Origin: a virus
Length of the DNA: 47,489 nucleotides
Virus record (IMG/VR): IMGVR_UViG_3300047585_000169
Location: 1-47,489 of that record
Reading direction: 5' to 3' (one strand)
Below, one piece after another: positions 31,821 to 41,499 of this stretch. Below the pieces are notes generated by a model that worked only from the letters and a program-made list of their open reading frames with translations, searched no databases and was not told the DNA's origin. The position numbers were made by a program, and so were the translations under genes. Numbering within the stretch: the first letter of the stretch is position 1; every line of letters starts with the position of its first letter.

Positions 31821-33554
31821 ATGCAAATACCAAGCGGCGCCAGGTGGTCGTACGGCACGGCAATCCCCATGCCCAACATGGGTGAGCCAGGTGATTACTA
31901 TTTCCAGAGCAACGGCACGATCTGGCTCAAGGAAGGCGCCGTCTGGCAGCCGGTCCAGTACGCCAACATCGGCCAGCCTGGCCCGTCTGGACCTCCTGGG
32001 CCTCCTGGCGTTCCAGGGCCAGGCGGCACCGGGCCGGCGGGCGCGACGGGGCCAACCGGGCCATCTGGATCGCCCGGCAGCGCAGGCTCTCAGGGAATGT
32101 CTGGGTCTGGCCTTCAAGGGCCGGCCGGCCCGCGCGGCGCATTCTGGTTTACCGGCGCCAGCCCGCAGGTTTCTCAGGGACAGCCGGGCGACATGTTCCT
32201 TGACGCCAAGGGAAACGTGTGGCAGAAGCAGGCGGGCGGCTTCGGCATCCCGTCTTTCTGGCAGCAAGCCTTTTCGATTGTGGGGCCACCCGGTACCAAG
32301 GGGACGCCTGGCGCCATCGCGCTTGGCGCCACCAGCGTTGCGTTGGGCGTTCAATCCGCCCCGGTAATGCTGGGTTTCATCTACGGGCTGCAATTGAGTT
32401 ACGCAACCTCAACGGCAATCACCGTGGGGCAGGCGATTGGCATGAACTTAAATGGCGTCTGCGGAGTCGCCACCGATAGCACCGGCGTGGAGTTAATGAC
32501 CTTGGCCCAGCCAGCCACAGTCACGGTCGATGGACATTACGGCACCGGCCCTGGCCTCACCCCCAACACCGGCGACGGTTTCACCGGACCAGGAACCGTC
32601 AGTACGAGCGGCACTTCGGTCACGGGCACATCGACAACGTTCCTTACATCGTTCGGTACGCGGGTTTTAACCGGAACGTGCAGCAGTTCGATCACGGTTG
32701 TCACAGGGACCGGCACTTTATTCCTGACTCAAATAGCGGTGGGCGATCTGATCGGCAATCCTACGGCCGGATACGCTCGGGTCGTATCGATCCAAAGCAA
32801 CACGACATTGTTCCTCAGCGCTGCTCCGCCCAACGCGGCTTTTTCGACCAGCGCCGTCAATTGCATTGAAGCCCCCATGTTCTACACCAGCGTTGCGGGC
32901 AGCTCTGCGGTGGACAGCATATCGAGCAACACGGCTCTTGGCGTTGTGGCGTCACAGGGCACACAGTCCGGCGTGGCTTACGCTATTGGTTGCTGGTTGA
33001 CGCCAGCCAACTCCGGCCAGCAGCCATTCATCTATATCTGGCTCGGTACAGGCGTCAACGGAATTACAGTTTTCGCCTCAACTCAATACACGACGCCCTT
33101 TGGCATCCCCGGCCACAACAGCTATTTCCGTCGCATTGGCACCATTCTTCTCTACAACGGCGCCGTGCAGTATTTCACGCAAACAGGCCTCGATAATGAA
33201 CGGCGCATGGATCTCTGGCTGGCCGAGGTCAACTCCGCTCCTGCCACCCGGCTTCTTTCTGGCGGCGCGGCCACGACCTGGACAACAATCCAATGCAACA
33301 CGCTGGCCCCGCGCAGCGCTCAGTTCCTTCAGTTCACGGCAGTCACGAGCGCCAGCTTGCAATTATTCTTGCGGGCCACGGGCGGCGCCGGATCGGTTGC
33401 CGCGACCTCGAACCTTTACGGCTATTCGAGCGCGGGCGGGGTGAGCACGCCCACAAGCTGCCCGTGCAACGGCGCCCAGCAGATTGACTACGTTCTCAAT
33501 GCGGCCGATCCGGACGCCTACCTTGATTTCCAGGGGTTCATTGAATTCGTTTGA
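31821..33554 (+). CDS. Second collagen-like tail fibre protein (577 aa)
   Basis: MQIPSGARWSYGTAIPMPNM start, then the GEPGDYYFQSNGTIW module, a long Gly-Pro-X collagen stretch (about residues 52-105), another GQPGDMFLDAKGNVW module with FGIPSFW, and a long beta-rich Thr/Ser/Gly C-terminal part. Shares its module with the preceding gene, so the two fibres probably evolved together. GGAGTG before ATG 31821. Confidence 0.78.
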   Translation: MQIPSGARWSYGTAIPMPNMGEPGDYYFQSNGTIWLKEGAVWQPVQYANIGQPGPSGPPGPPGVPGPGGTGPAGATGPTGPSGSPGSAGSQGMSGSGLQGPAGPRGAFWFTGASPQVSQGQPGDMFLDAKGNVWQKQAGGFGIPSFWQQAFSIVGPPGTKGTPGAIALGATSVALGVQSAPVMLGFIYGLQLSYATSTAITVGQAIGMNLNGVCGVATDSTGVELMTLAQPATVTVDGHYGTGPGLTPNTGDGFTGPGTVSTSGTSVTGTSTTFLTSFGTRVLTGTCSSSITVVTGTGTLFLTQIAVGDLIGNPTAGYARVVSIQSNTTLFLSAAPPNAAFSTSAVNCIEAPMFYTSVAGSSAVDSISSNTALGVVASQGTQSGVAYAIGCWLTPANSGQQPFIYIWLGTGVNGITVFASTQYTTPFGIPGHNSYFRRIGTILLYNGAVQYFTQTGLDNERRMDLWLAEVNSAPATRLLSGGAATTWTTIQCNTLAPRSAQFLQFTAVTSASLQLFLRATGGAGSVAATSNLYGYSSAGGVSTPTSCPCNGAQQIDYVLNAADPDAYLDFQGFIEFV

Positions 33555-33565
33555 GGTAACAACTC

Positions 33566-35047
33566 ATGCCACTGACAATCGCTTCGGGCCCGTGCATCAA
33601 CGTCCACGACACCAATGCCTCCCAGGCGGCGATCTACAGCGCCTCCATGCAGGCCCAGGCCCACCAGCACGACGCGGACGCGCGGGAACGGGAAGCTCAA
33701 GGCCGCCTTGGACTCGAAGCTGCGCGGCTTGGCCAGCAACAATCGCAATGGGCGCAGGAGCCCGAGCGCCAGGTGGCCACATCGCTGGCGATCAACAAGG
33801 GCCGGCTCACGCAGCAGGAGGAGATGGACAACCTGCGCCAGCAGAACCAGATTGGGGCGATCAGGTCGGCCATCAACGACGGTACCATTTCCGAGCAGGA
33901 TGGGGCCCGGCACATTTTGAAGCTGCAAGGCGGCGTCGACTATTACGCGACCAGGCAGGCCAACCAGCAAGCGGCGCTGCAGCAGCAGCAGATTCAGCAT
34001 GCGAGCATGCAGAATCAGATGATGACGGGCATGCAGATCCAGGCCAATCAGGCAAAGTCGGGCGGTTTGGAATCCCTGACCAGGTACGATTACGATCCAA
34101 GGATGCGCGAGCAAATTCAGAACGACGTTCGCAACACTCGGGGGCATCTCTCCGCAGCCGAGCAGGAGATGGAGGTCAAGCGCCGCTTGCACGACGCCCC
34201 TGGGGGCGTCCTGGGCAGATGGATCGCGGAGCAAAATCAAAATGGCGGCATCACCATGAGTTATCAGGGCGGCCACGGTCGCGGCGCTGGAGGCGCTGGA
34301 GGCGAATCGGGAGCCGCCTCTGATCGTCAGCTTCAAGGACAACTGGCCACGGAAGCGACCCGCCTGCACACAGAATGGAGGAAGCATTTTGACGATGCTC
34401 AAACCAGCGGCCAGGCCCGTAAGGACGCCATGGCCCTGGCCGGCATCAGGGACAAAAAATGGGAAGATCTAACGCCCGAAGAGCGCGAGCGAGCTGAGGG
34501 GTTGCATCACACAAGCTACCTCAATCGCGGTCTGTCAGGAATTCGAAACGCTATTGGCATAGCTGGAGGCAACCAGGGACGCCCTGGCGCTCAAGGCGGG
34601 GGCATGAACCAGGGCGGCATGAACCAGGCTGAAGGGGACAACCCAACGCCTCGAGAGGCCATGCAAACCTGGAGCCGAGACATCGCCGAGCACGGCCTCA
34701 TGAATCGCCCCGTGCCCATTCAGGGGCCGAACGGGCCAGCAACTGTGCCGCTCGGGCTGTACGTACAAGGCGCCCAGCAACGCGTGCAGAATCTCCTGTC
34801 ACAGTCGCGCGTCACAGACAGAGACCGCGACGAAGCGCGGGACATCCTGCTGTCAGTTACGCGGGTTGTGAATCAGCATGTGCCCGAACACATCCGCAAC
34901 GCCCGCACCAATCCTCCGACGCCTCCGGCCCGGCCGGTACAACAGCCGCTTGGAATCGGGGGCCACATCCTTGATGTCGGGCACCACATCGGAAGGGGAT
35001 TCGGCATATGGAAAGATAAGATCGAAGAAGCGTTCCCCATCGATTAA
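33566..35047 (+). CDS. Putative internal virion protein (493 aa)
   Basis: MPLTIASGPCINVHDTNASQ start, then very long Gln/Ala/Arg helices (AREREAQGRLGLEAARLGQQ and on), a Gly-rich linker near 235-250, and a charged C-terminal region ending EEAFPID. Composition and position before the 1565-aa protein fit a podovirus ejection (core) protein. No enzymatic motif seen. Confidence 0.65.
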   Translation: MPLTIASGPCINVHDTNASQAAIYSASMQAQAHQHDADAREREAQGRLGLEAARLGQQQSQWAQEPERQVATSLAINKGRLTQQEEMDNLRQQNQIGAIRSAINDGTISEQDGARHILKLQGGVDYYATRQANQQAALQQQQIQHASMQNQMMTGMQIQANQAKSGGLESLTRYDYDPRMREQIQNDVRNTRGHLSAAEQEMEVKRRLHDAPGGVLGRWIAEQNQNGGITMSYQGGHGRGAGGAGGESGAASDRQLQGQLATEATRLHTEWRKHFDDAQTSGQARKDAMALAGIRDKKWEDLTPEERERAEGLHHTSYLNRGLSGIRNAIGIAGGNQGRPGAQGGGMNQGGMNQAEGDNPTPREAMQTWSRDIAEHGLMNRPVPIQGPNGPATVPLGLYVQGAQQRVQNLLSQSRVTDRDRDEARDILLSVTRVVNQHVPEHIRNARTNPPTPPARPVQQPLGIGGHILDVGHHIGRGFGIWKDKIEEAFPID

Positions 35048-35059
35048 CAAGGACAACCA

Positions 35060-38000
35060 ATGCCTGACAATCAAGTTCTCGACCCGATGGAACTGCAAAG
35101 CGTCGTTAACAGGCCCGCGGCGCCCAGCGACCTCGAAGAGCGCATATCACTGTCGTTTCCCCAACCGGAGCGCTCCGAGTGGGGAATGACGCCTGAAGAG
35201 CGCATCCGGTCCAGGCTGGAACGGCACGCCGACGCCGGCATTGACTACGAAGAAGCACGGCGCAACATGAGGGGCCATGGAGTCGATTTGGCGCCGGGGG
35301 CGTACCAGCAATTCAGCGAGCAAAGACAACGCGAGCGAACCGAACGCCAGGCCCGTGAAGATCCCGAGATGGCCGCGGCTCGCCAGCGCTACTCCGGCGC
35401 CGAAGAAACATGGTCCCATCGTTGGGGGCGAACAGGTCTGGGGGCCCTGTCCACGATGGAACGAGCGAAAGAAGAACGAGCCCGCATGATCGCTCAGCAG
35501 AACATCCAGCAAGGGCGAGGCACGCGGGAAGACTACGACGCCGTGGCCGGCCATGAACGGATGCAGCAGCTTCTGGGCCAGCGCAGCTTTGGCGAGCAAG
35601 CCTTTGACGCCGTCCTGGGCTTGCCTGCCGGCATCGTGGAATTCCTGGGCCCAGGGGCAGTCCTCAAACGGGCTGCGGCGATAGGCGGGGCCAGCTCGGC
35701 AATAGGCCGGTTCATGAACGCCCCAGGCATTGGCGCCGCGGTCAACCGCAACGTCGCCACCACGGCCATGGCCCCCTCCCTGTGGATGAACCATATGGTC
35801 GATATGAATGTCCGGGCCGGCCGCGATCCTGGCGACATCACCGGCCTGCCCGTTGGCTTCGGTTTGGCGATGGCGAACATGGCCACCTATAACGCCGCGG
35901 GCAGGCTGGGCGGCGCGATCGGCGGCCGCCTCGGCAACATAGGCGGCGTTCTCGGTGGCGCGGCGGCCGGCACGGGCACGGGCATGCTCGGGCAACAGGC
36001 CGTGGACATTGTCGACAGCGCCTTCAAGCGCGACTCCATCAACGAAACCGGCTACGGTCTCCTGGGCGACGTGATCAGGGGCCAGGGGGGCGAGTTTTTC
36101 AAGCACGCCGCGATTCAAGCCTTGACCTTCTCAGTGTTTGCCGGCCTGCACGCCGTGGACGCCGCGCCCATCAAGCAGAAGTTCACCGACGCCACCAAGG
36201 AAATGGCCAGGGCTGGCCTCACGCCGGAAGAATCAGCCCGTATGCTCGTTGCTTCCACAATGCATTCCGAAAGGCAACCATGGCTCAACTTGCCCGAACC
36301 TGCCAGAAGGGCCGTGGAGAACTACCGAAACACCATCGGCGCGGTCATGGACGCGGCCGAGAAAGCCTCTGGCAAGCCGGGCCAAACGCCCCCTCAGGAG
36401 GGCATCCCTATCGCCTCGATGGGAACGCCCAGGGAACAGGCCAATAGCTTCAACGAAATGGTGGATAAGACATTCAAGGGCAAATCGGTGCCCGAGGGGG
36501 CCGTGAACGGGCCTATGGCCAGGCACATTGACCTTGAGCATCATACGGTGTCCATGCGGCTTGATCCGGCGGCACGGACCGTAAAAATAGACTACAGTCG
36601 CAAGGGGGAAGGTGCGTACAGATACGGCAACGAGCTGCAGCACGGTTCGCGCGAGGTCTGGAAGGGAGTCAAGGATGTCACGCGCTGGGCGGTCGAAAAT
36701 GGCTACGGCGTTGAGGCGGTGCCGGGCGGCCCAGAACAAGCAAGTGCCTATGCTGAACGACTCACGAAAGCCGGGCTTGTGGAAGAGCCGGGCCACGTGT
36801 GGCGGGAGCCGCCGCCCCAGGCAGCTTCGGAAGCTGCTCTCGGCGAGCATGGGATTGATGCCCAGCGGGCGGCCGAATTGGCTGAGCAGTTGAAGGCGAA
36901 CCCCGAACTTGCCAGGGAAGTCGATTTGCCCGCTGAAGAACGTGAGGAACTTGAGCACCTAACAAAGAGGGCTAAAAATGAGCCAGAATCAGTTGCCGAA
37001 CGTCTCTCCCGACTCACGGCATCCCTTCAGTCCCGAGCTGGCGCCGGCGTATCAGCACAGTCTGAGGCTAATGCGGTTCCTGCTGCGGACCAAGGAGGCG
37101 CACGGGTTCCGGGCGCTGAAGCGGCCCAAGGGGAGCGCCCCGTACCTGGTGCAGCCCCAGCCAACGTCCAAGCCAATGCATCTGCCGGAGCCGCACCTGA
37201 ACCCGCCGCCCACGAGCTGAGCATGCCGGGCCCGGAGCCAACGCCTCACGAACTGAAAGCCGCCGAGGCCGGCGTGTGGACGCCAGAGTCCCGGCGTGAA
37301 CCTGGCGACGGCAACCCGGCCTGGGAAGCTGCCAAGAAGGCTGTAATGGATTTCGTTCGTGAGGAGGGCGGCTTCCTTGATCCGCAGAAGATCAAGGAAT
37401 ACGCCGCCCAGAAGTACGGGGAAATGCGCAGGTTCTTCGATGCCGTTGGCAATGGTTCGGCCAAACTGGCTGGCGTGATCTTCCGCAAAGTTCGGCTCAA
37501 ATCCAACGAAGCAAGCGAGTACATGGGCCGGTACATTGGCCGTCACGATTATGTGCGTGATTACGTCGAGGGCATGCAAGAGAAGGTGCTGGGCCATGAG
37601 ACGATGAACAATGAAGAGAAGCGCAACGAGCTTGGCAGTGCGGCCACCGAATGGCGCATCCGGCACGAAAAGGGGAGGATTCAGGCCGCCATGACCGAAG
37701 CCCTCCAGGATTCCCAAGATCCAGCCCTTTCCCGCAAAGAACGCAACGACGCCGCCAAAAAATACAACGAACTGAGCGAGAGTTTGGCCAACCAGGGGAC
37801 CCTGGTCGGCAACCAGTTCATGCCGGACGAAGCCGCCTACCAGCGAATTCAGCAATCGCCGGAGTGGCAAAGGCTGGTCAAGGAATGGGGCGGCCCTGAA
37901 GTGGGCGGCACAGGCGAGTACAGCCCCAAAATGGATCAATGGTTCAGAGAATCCAAGGGGCTTGACCCTGCCGATCCACTCCAGGCCAACAGCCAGATAC

Positions 38001-39757
38001 CGGGTTTCGTCTTTCACCTTTCGAAAGCTGGACAAGAGGCGCCCGAGCCAGGCAGTTCGGCCGGCAACCTCACGTCCTACAAGCATGGTGAAGCAGGCTT
38101 CGCCAAAAAAGCGACCTTTGCCCATGAATACGAGACCGACATTGCCAAGATCCTAGAGAACACAATCCGTGGCCACTACAACTTCCGCAGCAAGGCCATG
38201 ATGATGCGGGCCATGGAGGAAGGCGGCATTGCCAAATGGGAGAAGCCTGGCCTCGAGGAAGGCTATCGTGAGTTTTCCGATGCCAAGCCGCCCAAAGGCA
38301 GCGCCGCCGAGAAAGAGGGGCGAACGTCCTGGAAGGTCGTCAAAGACCTGGCCGATGATTACCAGGACGCTCTTGGCACCGACCGCTCTCACGCCATTGA
38401 AGAAGCCAAGAAGGTAACTGGCTTCCTCAATTGGTCCACTCTTCAGAGCATCGTGGAGCCCTTGACGCACGTCAAGAATCAGATCAGGAGCATGTTCGAA
38501 GAAGGTGTTTTCATCAACTTTATCAAGCAAGCACCGGCCCGGCTTGCTGGCGACCAGAGCCTCAAGGATAGGTTGATCGATTTGACTGGTCTGGGCGTTT
38601 CCAGGCCAGAACGTCAGGCGCTGTCAAAGTACAACCCGATGGAGTACGTCAGCCGCGGCATCCACTGGCTCAGAGACGGCATCCTCCTGGCCGGCGACAA
38701 GGCATTCACCGACATAACCGACCCGGCCAACAAGACGTGGAAGGGTCAGATTGCCAGCATGTTCGGCATCGACCTGGCCAAGGGAATCGAGAACACGGAG
38801 ACGAACAGGCGCGATTTCCTCAATCAGATGGCCGGCCAGTATAACACCAAGGCCCAGCCTCGTTGGGTCAAGTTCCTTAGAGAACTTGGCCTGTCGCCAT
38901 TTATCACCCAGGGCTTCATCCAGGAAGCCCAGGGGGCCAAGGCGCTGATAGGCCAGCCCAACATCCGCACTACAAGCTGGGGGGCCGATGCCGTGCTCAG
39001 GTCCTGGAAGATGACCAAGATGGCGGCGGTGGCCGGCTTCACGGCGGCCCTGTCGAAGATCATGTGGGGAAACGTATTCGGCGACGACAAAACACCTATC
39101 GGCAATCTCAAAGTCGGCGTCGACTCCCAGGGCAACACGATCTCCATTCCCATGCTCCAGTTTACCGGCCTTGACCGTGGCATGCGCGAGTTTGGGTTGA
39201 TGGCCCTGGCGGAAGGGGTTCGGCACAACGAGCCCGGCTCAGCCATTTCCAAGCAAGCTCTGCTGGACGGCTTTCACTCGATGATGCACCCCCTGGAAGG
39301 ACCTCCAGTAAGCTTTGTGAGCACGCTCATCACCGGCGAGGACGCCATGGGGCACCGCCTCATCCCCAGGCACTCGGAAACACCGGTCAGGGATAGGGTG
39401 CTGGCCGCTCTGGGGAACATGAACCCGCTGGCGGCTAACGCTTTTGGTTGGAACCGTGCATCAGATGCGCCGCCCCAGGAATGGAGCGATAAGGCTGCGG
39501 GCTTCCTTGGATCAGTGGGACCAAGGTTCAAGGGCGATTACTCAGCCTGGGAACGGCGGATTCACGAGCTGGGCAACGACAGGATGGCCGCCCAGGCCCG
39601 GCAGGAAGTCTATTCGCGTGAGGCAGAGTATCGGCGGCTCAGCTCGATCTCCAACGTTATGATCCGACTTCAGAAGGAGGCCTTGACGGCGAGCCCGGAG
39701 CGGCGCCGGGAGATTCAGCGGCTTCAGAATGAGGTTGCCGGGCGGGTGATGCAGTGA
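35060..39757 (+). CDS. Giant internal virion / ejection protein (1565 aa)
   Basis: The largest gene. N-terminal charged region, then at about 185-325 a Gly/Ala-rich, membrane-like part (LPAGIVEFLGPGAVLKRAAA; GGAIGGRLGNIGGVLGGAAA). A Pro/Ala/Glu linker lies near 640-750, followed by a long alpha-helical remainder. The size, last place in the late operon and membrane-like part suggest an ejected core protein like T7 gp16, but I see no lysozyme signature. It ends two bases from the converging GroES gene. Confidence 0.72.
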   Translation: MPDNQVLDPMELQSVVNRPAAPSDLEERISLSFPQPERSEWGMTPEERIRSRLERHADAGIDYEEARRNMRGHGVDLAPGAYQQFSEQRQRERTERQAREDPEMAAARQRYSGAEETWSHRWGRTGLGALSTMERAKEERARMIAQQNIQQGRGTREDYDAVAGHERMQQLLGQRSFGEQAFDAVLGLPAGIVEFLGPGAVLKRAAAIGGASSAIGRFMNAPGIGAAVNRNVATTAMAPSLWMNHMVDMNVRAGRDPGDITGLPVGFGLAMANMATYNAAGRLGGAIGGRLGNIGGVLGGAAAGTGTGMLGQQAVDIVDSAFKRDSINETGYGLLGDVIRGQGGEFFKHAAIQALTFSVFAGLHAVDAAPIKQKFTDATKEMARAGLTPEESARMLVASTMHSERQPWLNLPEPARRAVENYRNTIGAVMDAAEKASGKPGQTPPQEGIPIASMGTPREQANSFNEMVDKTFKGKSVPEGAVNGPMARHIDLEHHTVSMRLDPAARTVKIDYSRKGEGAYRYGNELQHGSREVWKGVKDVTRWAVENGYGVEAVPGGPEQASAYAERLTKAGLVEEPGHVWREPPPQAASEAALGEHGIDAQRAAELAEQLKANPELAREVDLPAEEREELEHLTKRAKNEPESVAERLSRLTASLQSRAGAGVSAQSEANAVPAADQGGARVPGAEAAQGERPVPGAAPANVQANASAGAAPEPAAHELSMPGPEPTPHELKAAEAGVWTPESRREPGDGNPAWEAAKKAVMDFVREEGGFLDPQKIKEYAAQKYGEMRRFFDAVGNGSAKLAGVIFRKVRLKSNEASEYMGRYIGRHDYVRDYVEGMQEKVLGHETMNNEEKRNELGSAATEWRIRHEKGRIQAAMTEALQDSQDPALSRKERNDAAKKYNELSESLANQGTLVGNQFMPDEAAYQRIQQSPEWQRLVKEWGGPEVGGTGEYSPKMDQWFRESKGLDPADPLQANSQIPGFVFHLSKAGQEAPEPGSSAGNLTSYKHGEAGFAKKATFAHEYETDIAKILENTIRGHYNFRSKAMMMRAMEEGGIAKWEKPGLEEGYREFSDAKPPKGSAAEKEGRTSWKVVKDLADDYQDALGTDRSHAIEEAKKVTGFLNWSTLQSIVEPLTHVKNQIRSMFEEGVFINFIKQAPARLAGDQSLKDRLIDLTGLGVSRPERQALSKYNPMEYVSRGIHWLRDGILLAGDKAFTDITDPANKTWKGQIASMFGIDLAKGIENTETNRRDFLNQMAGQYNTKAQPRWVKFLRELGLSPFITQGFIQEAQGAKALIGQPNIRTTSWGADAVLRSWKMTKMAAVAGFTAALSKIMWGNVFGDDKTPIGNLKVGVDSQGNTISIPMLQFTGLDRGMREFGLMALAEGVRHNEPGSAISKQALLDGFHSMMHPLEGPPVSFVSTLITGEDAMGHRLIPRHSETPVRDRVLAALGNMNPLAANAFGWNRASDAPPQEWSDKAAGFLGSVGPRFKGDYSAWERRIHELGNDRMAAQARQEVYSREAEYRRLSSISNVMIRLQKEALTASPERRREIQRLQNEVAGRVMQ

Positions 39758-39759
39758 GG

Positions 39760-40077
39760 TCACTTCTCCAGTACAGCCAGCACGTCCTCTTCCTTCAGCA
39801 CCACGTACTCCGTGCCCTTGAGGGCCGTGTCCCAGCCGGTGTACTTGCCGAACAGCACAAGTTGACCGTATCGTATGCCGTCTGGTGATCTTTGAAGATC
39901 TTCGGCTTTGAGTTGTTGGCCGACTTCCACCACCTCTCCGACCAGTAATTTCCGGTCAGAGTCCTTCATGTTGTCGGGCAGTTCGATCATGCTTGATTGA
40001 GGTATTTCAAGTTGGGCCACCTCCTTCTTCGAGAGGCGCCGCACAATCACCTTGTCGTTGCGGGGGATAAGTTTCAT
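39760..40077 (-). CDS. GroES-type co-chaperonin
   Basis: 105 aa. MKLIPRNDKVIVRRLSKKEV start, GEVVEVGQQ middle and YGQLVLFGKYTGWDTALKG with a final VLKEEDVLAVLEK match the Hsp10 fold. The residues between about 25 and 50 include IPQSSMIELPDNMK, the position of the mobile loop that binds GroEL. No GroEL gene is present, so it must work with the host chaperonin, as T4 gp31 does. AAGGAG precedes ATG 40077. Confidence 0.9.
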   Translation of the reverse strand: MKLIPRNDKVIVRRLSKKEVAQLEIPQSSMIELPDNMKDSDRKLLVGEVVEVGQQLKAEDLQRSPDGIRYGQLVLFGKYTGWDTALKGTEYVVLKEEDVLAVLEK

Positions 40078-40207
40078 GTTGCTCCTTGGGCACAAAGCCG
40101 GGGAAGTGCAGTTTGAGACACGACGGGCAAATACCATGAGACGTGTGGCCAGGATGTTCAACCGTGGCCCCTATTTCAGAGCCGCACCAGGCGCAGATGA
40201 TAAGCAT
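40007..40207 (-). CDS. Small zinc-ribbon protein (66 aa)
   Basis: MLIICAWCGSEIGATVEHPG then GICPSCLKLHF: CxxC pairs 20 residues apart. GGAG is seven bases before ATG 40207, which overlaps the previous stop as TAATG. Its 3' part overlaps the start of the GroES gene by about 70 bases in another frame. Confidence 0.6.
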   Translation of the reverse strand: MLIICAWCGSEIGATVEHPGHTSHGICPSCLKLHFPGFVPKEQHETYPPQRQGDCAAPLEEGGGPT

Positions 40208-40395
40208 TAAACACTCCCGTAGTGGCAGGGCACGCTCTTGATGGCGTTGATGACTTCTTCATCGCCAATTTCATCTTCGCCCGGTTGCCAGCCCGTGGTG
40301 AGCGGGTCCATGCGCATCGGTTTGCCCTCGACATTGTCGTTGAGGGCTTTCTTGAGCTTCTGGGCTTCAGCTTCGTTCAATTTTCGGAATTCCAC
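40207..40395 (-). CDS. Hypothetical protein (62 aa)
   Basis: GTG start, MEFRKLNEAEAQKLKKALND onward, acidic second half. AGGAGG lies six bases before GTG. Overlaps neighbours on both sides. No family recognised. Confidence 0.6.
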   Translation of the reverse strand: MEFRKLNEAEAQKLKKALNDNVEGKPMRMDPLTTGWQPGEDEIGDEEVINAIKSVPCHYGSV

Positions 40396-40919
40396 GGCAC
40401 ATCCTCCTGGTCGTTTGAGTTGTCAACACACTTGTCGTTTTCAAGATTAAAGCCGCCTTCTGAAGTGAATTGTATTCGGCCGCCGAGACCTGAGAGCTTC
40501 TCGGCCAGGGCGTCGTCAAGTTCTTTTTGCTTGGCTCGTGACTCGGCCCACCGCAACTTCTCCAGATTTTCACGCTCTTTTTTGTTCTGCTTGAGCTTGG
40601 CCAACTCAGCTTGCTCCTCAAGGCTCAAGCCCTTCTCTTGAGCTGTGACGCCTCCAAGATGGGCCACGGCCTGCTCCTTGGTAAGCTGCTTGAGCACGGC
40701 GCCCTGAATGAGCACAAAGCTCCTTTCGCCCTTCTCGCAGCATTCGTGCACGCCGTCCTTAAGGCAATAGTTCAATTTGCCATATGCCGCTGGAGGTGGA
40801 CGTCCCTCGATTGAGCCGACAAACTCGCGCTCCAGCCCCCACTTGCCGCCAAGAGCGGTGATGCGAGCCAGCCAGGTCTTTTGGCCGGGGGCAAATTCAA
40901 GACTGAGAAGTGCGGGCAC
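40377..40919 (-). CDS. Hypothetical early protein with coiled coil (180 aa)
   Basis: Start taken at GTG 40919 (MPALLSLEFAPGQKTWLARI) with AAGGAG upstream; a longer form has no ribosome site. A compact N-terminal domain (GSIEGRPPPAAYGKLNYCLK, CCEKGERSFVLI) is followed by a charged coiled coil (EEQAELAKLKQNKKERENLE) and an Asp/Asn end. No family recognised. Confidence 0.65.
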   Translation of the reverse strand: MPALLSLEFAPGQKTWLARITALGGKWGLEREFVGSIEGRPPPAAYGKLNYCLKDGVHECCEKGERSFVLIQGAVLKQLTKEQAVAHLGGVTAQEKGLSLEEQAELAKLKQNKKERENLEKLRWAESRAKQKELDDALAEKLSGLGGRIQFTSEGGFNLENDKCVDNSNDQEDVPWNSEN

Positions 40920-41082
40920 GATAATCTCCTTGCTGTATCTGCCGCATGTTGTTGGCAACCACGCGGGTTTGCTTGTCGTTCAAGCATCGCCGGCAGAACT
41001 GACCTCTGTTCATAGTCGGACGCTGGCAGCCGCGGCATGGGGGAACCTTGACGCCTAATCTGCTGAAGTCGGGCACGTTCAT
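40897..41082 (-). CDS. Small zinc-finger protein (61 aa)
   Basis: MNVPDFSRLGVKVPPCRGCQ then FCRRCLND: CRGC...CRRC, a probable zinc knuckle, with a basic end. ATG overlaps the stop of the nuclease gene upstream; its 3' end overlaps the next gene. Confidence 0.6.
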   Translation of the reverse strand: MNVPDFSRLGVKVPPCRGCQRPTMNRGQFCRRCLNDKQTRVVANNMRQIQQGDYRARTSQS

Positions 41083-41492
41083 TCTCCACTCTGTAAAGCC
41101 CTGGCAATCACGGCGAACGCCTCGCCGCTGTCGAATTGCTGGGGCGTGAACTCAAGTACCACGTAACCAGAAATTTGGGCCTCATTCCTTTTGGCCATGT
41201 CATCAATCTGGTCCTTGCCGCGGCTATGGTGTCCGCGTATCCACACGCCGCCTACCTTTTCCACGGCGAGCCAGCCGCAAAACAGGAAATCAAATGCCCA
41301 TTTTCGCCCTTCCTTGAACTGATACTCAAAAACAGGCTCAGGAAGACCGTGCGCCTGGCAAGCGGTCAGCATCATGACCTGACTGGCCCGAACGCCTCCT
41401 TGGGCCATTTTTGTCGAATGGCGGCCCTGTTTGGGCGAATTCGAGATCAATCCGAGATGTTTGGCTTGCTCGCGGGTGAGTTTTATGGCCAT
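41079..41492 (-). CDS. PD-(D/E)XK-type nuclease
   Basis: 137 aa. The C-terminal half has EGRKWAFDFLFCGWLAVEKV with GGVW, then RGHHSRGKDQIDDMAKRNEA and GYVVLEFTPQQF. The FDF...AVEK arrangement with a following helix is the DUF559/Vsr-like restriction-fold pattern (Asp, Glu-x-Lys). Many phages encode such small nucleases near replication genes, often for recombination intermediates. Exact substrate unknown. Confidence 0.72.
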   Translation of the reverse strand: MAIKLTREQAKHLGLISNSPKQGRHSTKMAQGGVRASQVMMLTACQAHGLPEPVFEYQFKEGRKWAFDFLFCGWLAVEKVGGVWIRGHHSRGKDQIDDMAKRNEAQISGYVVLEFTPQQFDSGEAFAVIARALQSGE

Positions 41493-41499
41493 TAGCCTT

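Noticed and set aside
33484-34323. Plus-strand frame overlapping the start of the 33566 ejection protein
   Set aside because: Shadow frame rich in Arg/Gly/Ala without a ribosome site; the 33566 frame has one and fits its family composition.
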